Assembly: GCA_944320285.1 (NCBI GenBank)
Contig: CALUGX010000001.1
Span: 44,163-108,162, forward strand
Direction: 5' to 3'
From: an uncultured Prevotella sp.
GTDB taxonomy: Bacteria; Bacteroidota; Bacteroidia; Bacteroidales; Bacteroidaceae
DNA: 64,000 nt
The first letter of the stretch is position 1. Every line of letters starts with the position of its first letter. The notes under the pieces are model-generated. The model ran no database searches, was not told the DNA's origin, and worked only from the letters and a program-made list of their open reading frames with translations. The translations under genes were made by a program, and so were the position numbers. Shown here in pieces: positions 25,947-34,539 of the stretch.

Positions 25947-26702
25947 ATGCTAAACCGACTACTCCTCGCCATATTCATCCTGCCGGCGGTTGTCACCACG
26001 GCTACGGCCCAGGTGGGTAAGTACCGCAACGACCTCAGCCTCGGTGTAAATGCGGGCTACGTAATGAGTAACGTGGGCTTCAATCCTAAGGTTAACCAGA
26101 CCATGCACGGCGGTATTACGGGCGGTTTCACCTTCCGTTATGTCTGCGAAAAGTATTTTAATACAATCTGTGCCGTGCAAGCCGAGGTGAATTACGCCCG
26201 CATCGGCTGGAAGGAAGACATCCTCGACGCCCAAGACGCGCCCGTAATCAATCCTGCTACGGGCTCTGCCGAGCAGTACAGTCGCACCATGAACTACATA
26301 CAGATACCAATCTTCGCCCACCTTGGATGGGGCCGGGAGGAGAAGGGGTGTCAGTTCTTCGTGCAGGCCGGGCCGCAGATAGGATTCTGTATCGGTGAGA
26401 CCACCGAGGCTAACTTTCCCCTCGACGCGCCTAACACCGACGACCGTGTCAACAATATCACCGCTCAATACTCCATGCCGGTTGAGAATAAGTTTGATTA
26501 CGGCATAGCCGCCGGCCTCGGTTTGGAATATTCTCACCCGAAGATCGGCCACTTCCAGTTGGAAGGTCGCTATTATTACGGTCTCGGAAACATTTATGGC
26601 GATTCTAAGAAAGATTATTTCGGCAAGTCTAATTTTGGCAACATCGTTGTAAAGCTGACTTACCTTATCGACATAATAAAGACCAAGAACAGGGAGAATT
26701 GA
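25947..26702 (+). CDS. PorT-like outer-membrane beta-barrel protein
   Basis: This 251-residue protein has a signal peptide (to about residue 21, ATAQ) and alternating beta strands of the PorT/OmpW-like barrel family (LGVNAGYVMSNVGF, GGITGGFTFRY, YIQIPIFAHLGWG, FFVQAGPQIGFCIGE, GLGLEYSHP). PorT itself serves the type IX secretion system, but the family is broad and most members are uncharacterised. Seven bases separate it from the LysM protein gene. A perfect bidirectional terminator follows. A working partnership, an outer-membrane barrel with a wall-bound receptor, is inferred from the operon. Confidence 0.82.
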   Translation: MLNRLLLAIFILPAVVTTATAQVGKYRNDLSLGVNAGYVMSNVGFNPKVNQTMHGGITGGFTFRYVCEKYFNTICAVQAEVNYARIGWKEDILDAQDAPVINPATGSAEQYSRTMNYIQIPIFAHLGWGREEKGCQFFVQAGPQIGFCIGETTEANFPLDAPNTDDRVNNITAQYSMPVENKFDYGIAAGLGLEYSHPKIGHFQLEGRYYYGLGNIYGDSKKDYFGKSNFGNIVVKLTYLIDIIKTKNREN

Positions 26703-26714
26703 TGCTTACTGGAA

Positions 26715-26760
26715 ACGTCAAAAGCCTGTGTTTGCGATTGCAAACACAGGCTTTTGACGT
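26715..26760. terminator. Bidirectional terminator with 20-bp perfect stem
   Basis: ACGTCAAAAGCCTGTGTTTG pairs with its exact complement. T-rich sequence on the plus side (TTTTATTTG) and its position between convergent genes suggest it ends both. Confidence 0.9.
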
Positions 26761-26761
26761 T

Positions 26762-27217
26762 TTATTTGCCGTTCATTACGTTCTTGATGTCTTGCAGAGT
26801 GAGCTTGCCCGTCAGCACTATAATGTTCGTTTCGCTATTTTCCACTGTCAACAAAACGTATTGTGACGTTCCGCCGGGAAAGGTTTTCATGTAAATACCT
26901 GACTGTTCGCCGTCGTCGTTGACGTTCATCAGATATTCATAGCGCCCTTTGGTGATGATTTGTCGGCATCCGTTCTTCAGCGTCTTCGCACCCGATCTGG
27001 TTTCAGACGATAGTATCTGTATGTTGTCGAGTTTGCTTGCTATGGTGCCGAAGTTCATCCCGTTGCTTTTCATGTTAGGCATCATGCCGAGCAACGCTTT
27101 CGATACGTAGACCGAAGTCACGCCGTCGGCCTTTCCCAGTTTATCGATGAATGACTCTTGGGCTGCTGCGCATATGGCGCATAGGGCCATTGCCAATGAT
27201 AAGATAAGTTGTTTCAT
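26762..27217 (-). CDS. DUF4252 protein (copy c), downstream of the anti-sigma gene
   Basis: This 151-residue exported protein has a signal peptide (MKQLILSLAMALCAICAAAQ) and a DUF4252 core ending YVLLTVENSETNIIVLTGKL and TLQDIKNVMNGK. The family is of unknown function and widespread in Bacteroidetes. It lies ten bases after the anti-sigma gene in the same operon, so it may be a target or sensor of the ECF system. The closing motif (G-x-L/F-T-x-x-D-I-x-N-hydrophobic) is shared with the two upstream paralogues. Confidence 0.85.
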   Translation of the reverse strand: MKQLILSLAMALCAICAAAQESFIDKLGKADGVTSVYVSKALLGMMPNMKSNGMNFGTIASKLDNIQILSSETRSGAKTLKNGCRQIITKGRYEYLMNVNDDGEQSGIYMKTFPGGTSQYVLLTVENSETNIIVLTGKLTLQDIKNVMNGK

Positions 27218-27227
27218 GGTTCTGTTA

Positions 27228-27776
27228 TCAGTTGAGTTCGATACATTGGTTTATCTTTTCTCCTACGTTCCCGGTCTTTTCCTGTGCCATTTCCATTTGC
27301 GCGAAGCCCTTGTTGAGCGTTGACGAGAACTTGATGATGGCGGCTTCCGCCTGTGCGTAAGTGGCTTGTTCGGTCCTTGAAGCGTCATTGTTGCGTGATA
27401 TCAAGTACACGCCCAGTGAAGCAACGACGGCTACGCTGGCGGCCATGCCGCAAAGTTGGCGAGCCATTGCCGCAAATCTTGTCCGCCTTGCAGTTGTTTT
27501 TTGCGTGCCGGTAACATTTGTGGTGTTGTCTTTTCTGTCTGGATAAGTGCTTGCAGCTGCGGCGTCAAGTGCGGCTGAAAGTTTCTGCTCAAGTCCGTAA
27601 GGCGTAAAGTCTGATTTCTTTACGGCGTTAAGCGAGGTGAAATATTCTTTGTCCTCTTTCAGTATGTCGGGCACTTCGCCATTTGCGAAGAACTCCTCAA
27701 GCAGTCGTTCCTCAGCTTCTGAAGTCAGTCCTTCGTAATATTTCGTTAAGAGTTTCTCAATGTCTTTTGTTTCCAT
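27228..27776 (-). CDS. Probable anti-sigma factor, single-pass membrane protein
   Basis: This 182-residue protein begins METKDIEKLLTKYYEGLTSEAEERLLEEFF, the short acidic helical region typical of Bacteroidetes anti-sigma-like proteins. One membrane segment (LCGMAASVAVVASLGVYLIS) lies near residues 108-127, followed by about 55 extracytoplasmic residues. Its start overlaps the end of the ECF sigma gene by 20 bases, indicating translational coupling. It would hold the sigma factor at the membrane until a signal arrives. There is no zinc-binding HxxxCxxC motif, so it is not a classical ZAS-type anti-sigma, and the call rests mainly on gene order and topology. Confidence 0.72.
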   Translation of the reverse strand: METKDIEKLLTKYYEGLTSEAEERLLEEFFANGEVPDILKEDKEYFTSLNAVKKSDFTPYGLEQKLSAALDAAAASTYPDRKDNTTNVTGTQKTTARRTRFAAMARQLCGMAASVAVVASLGVYLISRNNDASRTEQATYAQAEAAIIKFSSTLNKGFAQMEMAQEKTGNVGEKINQCIELN

Positions 27777-28275
27777 CGTTTCCTGGAGTGTTGAATTGTT
27801 GTCTTAAAGTTTTCCTCGCCCGGCTTAGGGTCACCCTGACGTTGGTTTCGTTCAGGCCCGTGGCGCGGCTTATTTCGTCATATTCCAAGTCTTCAATGTC
27901 GCGCATTACGAGTACGAGGCGTTGCTTTTCAGGCAGTTTGGCTACGTGTCGCATGATGCTTGCGGCGCGCTCTTTGCGTTCAATGTCGGCTCCGATGTCG
28001 CAGTCGTCGGGTATCAGGCCGTATTCCGGCTTGCCGTCACAGGTGGCAATGTGCCTGCTTCTCAACCTGTCGTAGCATACGCGCTTGGCCAATGTCACGC
28101 AGTAGGCCTCGGCGTTACTGATTTCGGGTAGACTGTCTCGCTTGGTCCAAAGTTTCAGGTATGTGTCCTGCACGGCGTCTTCAGCCTCTTGTGCATTGCA
28201 CGTAAGGCTGAAAGCCACGCTGTAAATCTTGCGGCTTAGCGGCATGAAATGCTGTTTGAACTCCTCGCAGGTCAT
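27757..28275 (-). CDS. ECF-family RNA polymerase sigma factor
   Basis: This 172-residue protein has sigma region 2 at about 10-75 (AEDAVQDTYLKLWTKRDSL, with the -10-recognition helix) and region 4 at about 110-160 (LPEKQRLVLVMRDIEDLEYD, then EISRATGLNETNVRVTLSRA), the minimal form of ECF sigma factors. It directs RNA polymerase to a small regulon. The gene lies between DUF4252 paralogues and overlaps the probable anti-sigma gene. A hairpin (GCGACAAGCAGAC with its complement, about 28292-28337) separates it from the upstream DUF4252 gene, so it may have its own promoter or be reached by read-through. Confidence 0.93.
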   Translation of the reverse strand: MTCEEFKQHFMPLSRKIYSVAFSLTCNAQEAEDAVQDTYLKLWTKRDSLPEISNAEAYCVTLAKRVCYDRLRSRHIATCDGKPEYGLIPDDCDIGADIERKERAASIMRHVAKLPEKQRLVLVMRDIEDLEYDEISRATGLNETNVRVTLSRARKTLRQQFNTPGNDGNKRH

Positions 28276-28369
28276 ATTTCAGTTGGCAATTTTACGAGCG
28301 ACAAGCAGACGTGTTTAAAACCTTGTGCCGGTCTGCTTGTCGCTTGTTTGCTTATCGCTCATCGGCTTA

Positions 28370-28843
28370 TTAAAAGTTGATTGTCTTATCGTTGATAAGC
28401 TGTCCGATTTTGTCTTTGGCTATGACGCCGTTGAGATACACAATCACGCAGTCGCTGCCGTCGGTCACGGTGACAACTATTTCTTTCAGGTTGTCGCCCT
28501 CGGCGCGTCCCAGCACTTTTACGCGGCTGTCTTTGTCGAACACCGTAGTCAGTGGTTCGTATGTTGCGCTGTCGAGTTCGTCTGTCTTGCTGTTGAAGAG
28601 TTCGGTCTTGGCTTTGTCCGCGTCTTTAATCACTAACACGCGTCCGTTGTCAATTTGTTTGAGCATTTGCTCCAAGTCAGAGTCGCCCATTTTGCCTATT
28701 TGCGAGGCAATCATTTCCTTGTTGAAGTTAATCACCATTGCGCCAGTGGCCTTTTCTAATTCGCTGATTACTTCTTCAGCCGTCTTGGCTGTGCCCGTCA
28801 GACAGAACATCGCAGTCACGAGCAGTGTCAAAATCTTTTTCAT
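28370..28843 (-). CDS. DUF4252 protein (copy b), upstream of the ECF sigma gene
   Basis: This 157-residue exported protein has a signal peptide (MKKILTLLVTAMFCLTGTAK) and a DUF4252 core: LKEIVVTVTDGSDCVIVYLN, then GVIAKDKIGQLIN. It is the closest relative of copy a, 19 bases upstream, with the same layout and length, so the two arose by tandem duplication. No lipobox is present. It is presumed periplasmic, with function unknown. Confidence 0.85.
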   Translation of the reverse strand: MKKILTLLVTAMFCLTGTAKTAEEVISELEKATGAMVINFNKEMIASQIGKMGDSDLEQMLKQIDNGRVLVIKDADKAKTELFNSKTDELDSATYEPLTTVFDKDSRVKVLGRAEGDNLKEIVVTVTDGSDCVIVYLNGVIAKDKIGQLINDKTINF

Positions 28844-28862
28844 TGTGTCGCTGTTTTGTGAG

Positions 28863-29330
28863 TTAAGTTGTTTCTTTGTAGTCTATTATATTTTGGATGT
28901 CGCTCTTTGTAAAGTTTCCCTTGAGCCGTATCAGTGTGGCGTCGCCACCGTCGGTTACCACGATGAGCAGCTCTTTCACCGTATCGTTTCGTATTTTGCC
29001 TATCAGTTGCACAGTTTCGTCATCGTCGGTGACGCTTGTCAGTGTCTGGTAGGTGTCAGGATCTAGTTCGCAGATGCTTTTTTGTATCGATTTTCCTGCG
29101 TTGCCGTCCTCGCATTCAATTACGATTATGGTGCCGCTGTGTATGTGGCGCAGAGCCGGTCTCCATAGGTCGTCATGCAAGTCGGGTATCATCGCCAATG
29201 TCAGTTTGTTGAATCTGATGGTTATTGTCTTGTTGTTGTGGCGTATGTCGCGCATCACTTCATTGCTCGTCTTGGCGGAGACAGACAGGCAGAGGGCCGT
29301 GGAAATTATGAATGTCAAAACCTTTTTCAT
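28863..29330 (-). CDS. DUF4252 protein (copy a), first gene of the DUF4252/ECF run
   Basis: This 155-residue exported protein has a signal peptide (MKKVLTFIISTALCLSVSAK) and a DUF4252-type ending: VKELLIVVTDGGDATLIRLK, then GNFTKSDIQNIID. It is followed 19 bases downstream by copy b and then by the ECF sigma, anti-sigma and copy c. Divergence among the copies is greatest in the N-terminal two thirds. No clear -7 box was found upstream; a repeat array lies about 135 bases upstream. Confidence 0.83.
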   Translation of the reverse strand: MKKVLTFIISTALCLSVSAKTSNEVMRDIRHNNKTITIRFNKLTLAMIPDLHDDLWRPALRHIHSGTIIVIECEDGNAGKSIQKSICELDPDTYQTLTSVTDDDETVQLIGKIRNDTVKELLIVVTDGGDATLIRLKGNFTKSDIQNIIDYKETT

Positions 29331-29464
29331 TGTCGTTTTGCGTTATTGTTGTGGCGTTTCTTTATTATCAAGACGTAAGATTTTGCCGTTTTGTTACACG
29401 TAAATACATCTTTTTTATCACCTTTTTAGTCTGTTGTATGACAGCCTTTTTCCGTTTGTGTTGC

Positions 29465-29552
29465 AATATGGCACCTTTCGCCCTGCCATTAGTGCCCTTT
29501 TGTAAGGTAAAAGGGCACATTTCGCAATGCAAAATGTGCCCTTTGGTAAGGC
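29465..29552. repeat. 22-base palindromic repeat array, four units with compensating changes
   Basis: Units start at 29465, 29487, 29509 and 29531. Units 3 and 4 form AAAGGGCACATTT against AAATGTGCCCTTT, departing from the consensus in a matched way. The array lies between the DUF4252 copy a start and the maeB stop codon. Confidence 0.87.
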
Positions 29553-29594
29553 CTTGAAAACCAAGGCTTTGCACCGTTGGTAAAAATAGTGTCT

Positions 29595-31889
29595 TTACTT
29601 GTTTATTTTGTCCTTGATTTTCTGAACGTAAGCGTCGATTACCGCTACCGCCGTGATGTTCACCACGTCGCGCACGGAGCACTCAAAGTCGGTGAAGTGT
29701 ATCGGTTTGTTAAGCCCCATCTGTATCGGGCCGATTATTTCGGCATCGGTGTCGATAGCCTGCAACAGCTTGTAAGCGTTGTTTGCGCTCGACAGGTTGG
29801 GGAATACGAGCGTGTTAACCTCTTTTCCTTTCAGACGGGTGAACGGATACTTGGTGTCGCGCAGCTTGTTGTCAAGTGCGAAGTTCACCTGCATTTCGCC
29901 GTCGATTGCGAGGTCGGGGTAACGCTGCTGCATCTCTTCTACTGCGGCGTGCACCTGTGCCGGGCTGCCCGCATCGTCCGTGCCGAAGTTAGAGTAGCTT
30001 ATCATCGCGATGTTGGGCTCGTCGTTGAAGAAGCGTACTGTCATGGCCGAGAGCCGCGCTATGTCAACGAGCACATCCTTGTCAGGATGCCTGTTGATGA
30101 GCGTGTCGGCGATGTAGAGCACGCCGTTCTTGGTGTTCAGGATGTGCATTGTGCCGAAGTTTTTGTATTCCGGCTGTATGCCTATAACCTCCTTGGCCAC
30201 CTTTATCGTGTTTGAATATTTCGTGTAAAGGCCCGTTATGAAGGCGTCCGCGTCTCCGGTCTCCACCATCATCATGCCGAAATAGTTGCGCTCGAACATC
30301 TTGTCGTTGGCTTCCTGGAATGTGTAGCCCTGGCGTTGTCGTTTGTCGGACAGTATTCTGGCGTAACGTTCGCGGCGGTCGTTCTCGCGGTCGTGGCGCA
30401 GGTTGACGATTTCTATTCCTTCGAGACTGAGGTCAAGCTCCTTGGCCAGCTTCTCTATGCGTTCGTCGTTGCCGAGAAGTATCGGCTGGCAGATGCCTTC
30501 GTTCTTGGCTTGCACGGCGGCTTTGAGCATCGTCGGGTGTATGCCTTCGGCAAAGACTACGCGCTGTGGGTGCTTGCGGGCCGTGTCATAGAGCTTCTGA
30601 GTCAGCTTGCTTTCCTGTCCGAGCATCTCGCGCAGATGGTTCTTGTAGGCCTCCCAGTCGGTTATTGTAGCGCGTGCCACGCCGCTCTCAATGGCGGCCT
30701 TGGCTACTGCGGCGGACACTTCGGTTATGAGGCGTGGGTCAACGGGTTTAGGTATGAAGTACGACGGGCCGAAGGTGAGGTTGTTTACCTGATAAGCGTC
30801 GTTCACAACGTCGGGCACAGGTTGCTTGGCCAAGTCGGCAATGGCGTGCACTGCGGCCATTTTCATTTCCTCGTTGATGGCTTTTGCGTGCACATCGAGC
30901 GCGCCTCGGAAGATGTAGGGGAAGCCTATCACGTTGTTAATCTGGTTGGGATAGTCAGAGCGGCCCGTGCTCATGAGCACGTCGGGACGGCTAGCCATAG
31001 CGTCTTCGTAAGATATTTCGGGCACGGGATTGGCCAGTGCGAAGACTATCGGCTTGTCAGCCATCGAGCGAACCATGTCTTGTGTCAGCACATTTCCTTT
31101 CGACAAGCCTACGAACACGTCTGCGCCTTTCACGGCATCGGCCAGCGTGTGTATGTCGCGCCGGTCTGTGGCAAAGAGCTTTTTCTGCTCCGTCAGCTTC
31201 TCACGGTCGGTGGTTATCACGCCTTTCGAGTCGAGCATCACGATGTTCTCTTTCTTTGCGCCGAGTGCGATGTACAGTTTCGTGCACGAGATGGCGGCCG
31301 CTCCTGCGCCGTTTACTACTATTTTTATGTCTCCGATGTTCTTTCCGGCCACTTCAAGGGCGTTTTTCAGTCCGGCGGCCGATATTATCGCCGTGCCGTG
31401 TTGGTCGTCGTGCATCACCGGTATGTCGAGGGTGCGTTTCAGTCTTTCCTCAATGTAGAAGCATTCAGGAGCCTTGATGTCCTCAAGGTTGATGCCTCCG
31501 AAAGTGGGCGCGATTTTCTCCACTGCCTCGCAAAACTTCTCCGGGTCTTTCTCGTCAACTTCTATGTCGAACACGTCGATGCCGCCATAGATTTTGAACA
31601 GCAGGCCTTTGCCCTCCATTACAGGCTTGCCGCTCATCGCTCCGATGTCTCCGAGGCCGAGCACGGCGGTGCCGTTGCTTATCACAGCCACCAAGTTGCC
31701 CTTGTCGGTGTACTTGTAGACGTCGTTGGGGGTCTTCTGTATCTCAAGGCAAGGGAACGCCACGCCTGGCGAGTAGGCGAGGCTCAGGTCGGTTTGTGTA
31801 CTGTAAGGCTTTGTGGGCTTTACTTCGATTTTGCCAGGTTTGCCGCTCTTGTGGTATTCGAGGGCGGCTTCTTTCGTGATGTTTACCAT
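29595..31889 (-). CDS. maeB: NADP-dependent malic enzyme with C-terminal phosphotransacetylase-like domain
   Basis: This 764-residue cytoplasmic enzyme converts malate to pyruvate with CO2 and NAD(P)H. Residues 1-430 are the malic enzyme: [37 protein letters not shown] and the dinucleotide-binding [12 protein letters not shown]. Residues 440-764 are a phosphate acetyl/butyryltransferase-like domain ([36 protein letters not shown]), thought to be regulatory, for example acetyl-CoA sensing. The length equals that of the MaeB family. [16 protein letters not shown] at 31889 is the start. The TetR-family gene is divergent with both -7 boxes within about 60 bases, so it may control maeB. Confidence 0.95.
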   Translation of the reverse strand: MVNITKEAALEYHKSGKPGKIEVKPTKPYSTQTDLSLAYSPGVAFPCLEIQKTPNDVYKYTDKGNLVAVISNGTAVLGLGDIGAMSGKPVMEGKGLLFKIYGGIDVFDIEVDEKDPEKFCEAVEKIAPTFGGINLEDIKAPECFYIEERLKRTLDIPVMHDDQHGTAIISAAGLKNALEVAGKNIGDIKIVVNGAGAAAISCTKLYIALGAKKENIVMLDSKGVITTDREKLTEQKKLFATDRRDIHTLADAVKGADVFVGLSKGNVLTQDMVRSMADKPIVFALANPVPEISYEDAMASRPDVLMSTGRSDYPNQINNVIGFPYIFRGALDVHAKAINEEMKMAAVHAIADLAKQPVPDVVNDAYQVNNLTFGPSYFIPKPVDPRLITEVSAAVAKAAIESGVARATITDWEAYKNHLREMLGQESKLTQKLYDTARKHPQRVVFAEGIHPTMLKAAVQAKNEGICQPILLGNDERIEKLAKELDLSLEGIEIVNLRHDRENDRRERYARILSDKRQRQGYTFQEANDKMFERNYFGMMMVETGDADAFITGLYTKYSNTIKVAKEVIGIQPEYKNFGTMHILNTKNGVLYIADTLINRHPDKDVLVDIARLSAMTVRFFNDEPNIAMISYSNFGTDDAGSPAQVHAAVEEMQQRYPDLAIDGEMQVNFALDNKLRDTKYPFTRLKGKEVNTLVFPNLSSANNAYKLLQAIDTDAEIIGPIQMGLNKPIHFTDFECSVRDVVNITAVAVIDAYVQKIKDKINK

Positions 31890-32043
31890 ATTGATGTTGT
31901 TTAGAAAATAGCATTTGATAAGGACTGGCGGCTGTCGTGCCGTCATGAAAAGATGTGCCTTTTTTCTACGTTTTCAGGCAGTTTTCTGTTTTTTTATAAT
32001 CAAAATCACCTTTTTACCTTCTCTTTTGCGTTAAAATCTCTTG

Positions 32044-32051
32044 CAAATGTA
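32044..32051 (-). promoter_or_regulatory. Candidate -7 box (TACATTTG) for maeB
   Basis: The minus strand reads TACATTTG, a match to TAnnTTTG, giving a leader of about 150 bases for maeB. No clear -33 is seen. Confidence 0.5.
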
Positions 32052-32095
32052 AGAAAAATAAATGAAGGTGAATAGTTTTTTCGGAAATAAATTAT

Positions 32096-32103
32096 TAACT
32101 TTG
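32096..32103 (+). promoter_or_regulatory. Candidate -7 box (TAACTTTG) for the TetR-family gene
   Basis: TAACTTTG matches the -7 consensus and ends 18 bases before the ATG at 32122; TTTT lies about 17-20 bases upstream. The upstream in-frame ATG at 32062 precedes the box and is therefore not used. Confidence 0.55.
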
Positions 32104-32121
32104 CAAATAAAAATTAAACCA

Positions 32122-32748
32122 ATGCGTAAAACCAACAATATGACCGCCTACCGTGAGAGCTTGCGGCAAAGGATACTCGACACGGCAATGATGTTCTTCA
32201 AGAAGAGGGGCATCAAGGCTGTGCGTATGGACGACATCGCCACGGAGATGGCCATATCGAAGCGCACTTTATACGAGATTTACAGCAACAAGGAGGACTT
32301 GCTTTACGAATGTGTCAGGAATGAGAACGAGATGTTGATGCGCAAGCTCACCGATTACGCCATGACAGCTGAGAACGAGATGGCTGTTGTGGCGTATTTC
32401 ATAAAGTTGAGGCTGAAGGATTTAGGCTCTATCAATCCGCTTTTCTTCACAGAGATGGACAAGTACGAGCGCATCGTGCGGTTTTTCCGTACCAACAATG
32501 CGCGGCAGACGGCCCGCTCGCAGGAGTTTGTGCGCAAGGGCATAGAGCACGGATTTTTCCGCAGGGATATTAATTATGACATCATAAACATGATGGGCGA
32601 CGCTGCGATGAACCACGTCATGCGCACGCGGATGTATGAGAAATATAAGTTGAACGATATTTTCCACACGTTCATAATAGTCTTTCTGCGGGGCTGCTGC
32701 ACAGAGAAGGGACTTGCTTACCTTGACAAATTTGTCGAGGACAACTGA
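32122..32748 (+). CDS. TetR/AcrR family transcriptional regulator
   Basis: This 208-residue protein has an N-terminal helix-turn-helix at about 10-58 (LRQRILDTAMMFFKKRGIKA, VRMDDIATEMAISKRTLYEI and YSNKEDLLYECV), the standard TetR DNA-binding region, and a helical ligand domain of about 150 residues that is not assignable. TetR proteins usually repress a divergent neighbour, here maeB, whose promoter lies about 50 bases away; that target is inference. The gene is alone, and a 22-base repeat array lies downstream. Confidence 0.9.
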   Translation: MRKTNNMTAYRESLRQRILDTAMMFFKKRGIKAVRMDDIATEMAISKRTLYEIYSNKEDLLYECVRNENEMLMRKLTDYAMTAENEMAVVAYFIKLRLKDLGSINPLFFTEMDKYERIVRFFRTNNARQTARSQEFVRKGIEHGFFRRDINYDIINMMGDAAMNHVMRTRMYEKYKLNDIFHTFIIVFLRGCCTEKGLAYLDKFVEDN

Positions 32749-33024
32749 CTTACAGTCGCTTCTATATATTATAAGGTGAGGTGTCTCACAGGTGTTCCCA
32801 CCTATTCCCGTTGTTTTCAGCCTTGCGTAATTGATGCCGGGGCACTGTTGTTCGCCGTGTTTTTGTAACAGCGTTTTTGCTTACACATTGATTTTGCCTG
32901 ATGCTTTATTCTTGCCATTTTCCCAAAATAAAATGTTTCGGGCGAAAATATCGCAATCAGAAGCGTGCAAGTGTAACTGAAATAAAATCAGAAAGTTACG
33001 CTCTGTCGTGACTCTGTTGTGCAA

Positions 33025-33090
33025 CTTTTGCGGTCCCCTTTCGGACGATAAGTGTCCTTTTAGGGCGCAAAAGGGCACTTATCGCATTGT
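33025..33090. repeat. 22-base palindromic repeat array, three units
   Basis: Units start at 33025 (degenerate), 33047 and 33069. GATAAGTG at 33047 pairs with CACTTATC in the next unit. The remainder of the 32749-33544 gap is AT-rich and holds only the promoter and leader of the transketolase operon. Confidence 0.8.
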
Positions 33091-33392
33091 CGGAGGTGGC
33101 AAACGGCAGGCATGAAAACTTGTTTTAGACCCGTGTTTTGAGGTTGTTTTGTTGACATTTTGTTAAAATTTATGTTGTCATCAGCCGTTTTTGCCGGTTA
33201 CGGCAGTGTCTACAGGCTTCTTGTTTTTCTGTTTTGATGATTTTCCCGGAGTTTTACAGTCTGACGTTTTGTAATGGCATAGGCCGTGATAGCCGTCATT
33301 TTGTTACGTCGGGCAATGTGCCGCCCGCCTCATTCGCTGCCATAAAATGCTTGGTTTTGTGCCATTAGCCCCTGTTTTTTGTGATTTCGCTT

Positions 33393-33421
33393 TTTGTTTC
33401 AGAAAATAATTTGTATATTTG
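33393..33421 (+). promoter_or_regulatory. Promoter (TTTG-N17-TATATTTG) of the carbohydrate cluster
   Basis: TTTG at 33393-33396 and TATATTTG at 33414-33421 are 17 bases apart, slightly short of the usual 19. It lies about 120 bases before the first transketolase gene. Confidence 0.6.
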
Positions 33422-33484
33422 CTCTCGACTTCGTTACGCCGTCCCCGTCCGCCTTTCGGACGTGAAAATGGCGGCGGAGAGAGC
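33421..33484 (+). promoter_or_regulatory. Folded 5' leader of the transketolase operon
   Basis: An outer stem GCTCTC (33421-33426) / GAGAGC (33479-33484) encloses GCCG/CGGC pairing and an inner six-bp hairpin CGTCCG/CGGACG (33446-33462). The stacked layout could be a regulatory leader. No known riboswitch is recognised. Confidence 0.45.
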
Positions 33485-33544
33485 ATTTGCCTTAAGACAA
33501 GAAGAACATTGACACATTAATTAATCGATTACTAACTTACGTAT

Positions 33545-34384
33545 ATGGACAACAAAATGAGCATCGCCGAGCTTACATTGCGGAGCGAGGAAATCAGGAA
33601 ACGATTGCTTGAGGTGGTCTACAAGGCCAAGGCCGGTCATATCGGCGGTGACCTGTCGTCGCTGAACGTGCTTACGGCACTTTACCTGCGCGTGATGAAC
33701 GTGAATCCTAAGAATCCGAAAATGGAAGGGCGCGACCGTTTCGTCATGAGCAAGGGCCACTGCGTTGAGGCTCTCTACTGTGTGCTTGAGGCCAAGGGCT
33801 TCATAACGAAAGAGCTGGTTGACACTTACGGTGATTATCTTTCGCCCCTTGCCGGCCATCCCACGGTGGAAGTTCCCGGCATAGAGTTCAACAGCGGCGC
33901 CCTCGGCCACGGCCTCTCGATTGGTGTGGGTTGCGCCATTGCGGCCAAAATGGACGGCAAGGCATACAAGACTTACGTGCTTATGGGTGACGGCGAGCAG
34001 GGCGAAGGCTCCATTTACGAGGCGGCTATGGCCGGCAGCAACTATAAGCTGGACAACATCGTGGCCTTCATCGACCGCAACGGATTGCAGATAAGCGACA
34101 CTACAGAGAATGTGATGAAGCTCGAATCGATTGACGAACGCTGGCGCGCGTTCGGCTGGGACGTGCACGACGTTGACGGAAACGACATCGGTGCAATAGT
34201 CAACTGCCTTGAAAACATCGACTACACAAACGGCAAGCCTCACATGGTGGTGCTGCACACGACAAAGGGCTTCCACGTGTCTTACATGGAGAATGTTTTG
34301 AAATGGCATCACGGAGTGCCCACTGAGGAGCAATATAACCAAGCCATAGCCGAGATAACAAAGAGAATAGAGGAACTGAAATAA
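33545..34384 (+). CDS. Transketolase, N-terminal (thiamine-diphosphate) subunit
   Basis: This 279-residue protein covers the N-terminal half of transketolase: KAGHIGGDLSSL, the SKGHCVEALY block, GALGHGLSIGVG and the thiamine-diphosphate motif GDGEQGEGS followed about 30 residues later by DRNGLQIS. The C-terminal half is encoded separately 155 bases downstream, as in many anaerobes. It moves two- or three-carbon ketol units between sugar phosphates. Because the pair lies with an FGGY kinase and a fucose-isomerase-like protein rather than with pentose-phosphate genes, a specialised substrate (for example apulose 4-phosphate) is possible. Housekeeping transketolase is the alternative. Confidence 0.93.
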   Translation: MDNKMSIAELTLRSEEIRKRLLEVVYKAKAGHIGGDLSSLNVLTALYLRVMNVNPKNPKMEGRDRFVMSKGHCVEALYCVLEAKGFITKELVDTYGDYLSPLAGHPTVEVPGIEFNSGALGHGLSIGVGCAIAAKMDGKAYKTYVLMGDGEQGEGSIYEAAMAGSNYKLDNIVAFIDRNGLQISDTTENVMKLESIDERWRAFGWDVHDVDGNDIGAIVNCLENIDYTNGKPHMVVLHTTKGFHVSYMENVLKWHHGVPTEEQYNQAIAEITKRIEELK

Positions 34385-34397
34385 GTTAAGAAGCCCC

Positions 34398-34426
34398 TTC
34401 AGGCTCCACAGTATGAGGAGCCTGAA
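34398..34426 (+). terminator. Hairpin between the two transketolase subunit genes
   Basis: TTCAGGCTCC pairs with GGAGCCTGAA around a nine-base loop, followed by ATGCCTTTTGC with only a short T-run. Position suggests partial termination or mRNA end protection between the subunits. The remainder of the gap includes a CTCCCTC/AGGGTAGGG fragment. Confidence 0.55.
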
Positions 34427-34539
34427 ATGCCTTTTGCAAATTATCAATGATTATAAACATATTATAATACGGGCAAACCAACTCCCTCTCTGTATGGGGA
34501 TGAAGGGTAGGGCTGTTTTATTCAAATATAGAAAGACTT

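Noticed and set aside
30336-31904. 522-codon plus-strand ORF covering most of maeB
   Set aside because: It is antisense to a well-matched malic enzyme, has His/Val/Tyr-rich composition typical of a reverse-frame shadow and shows no family features.
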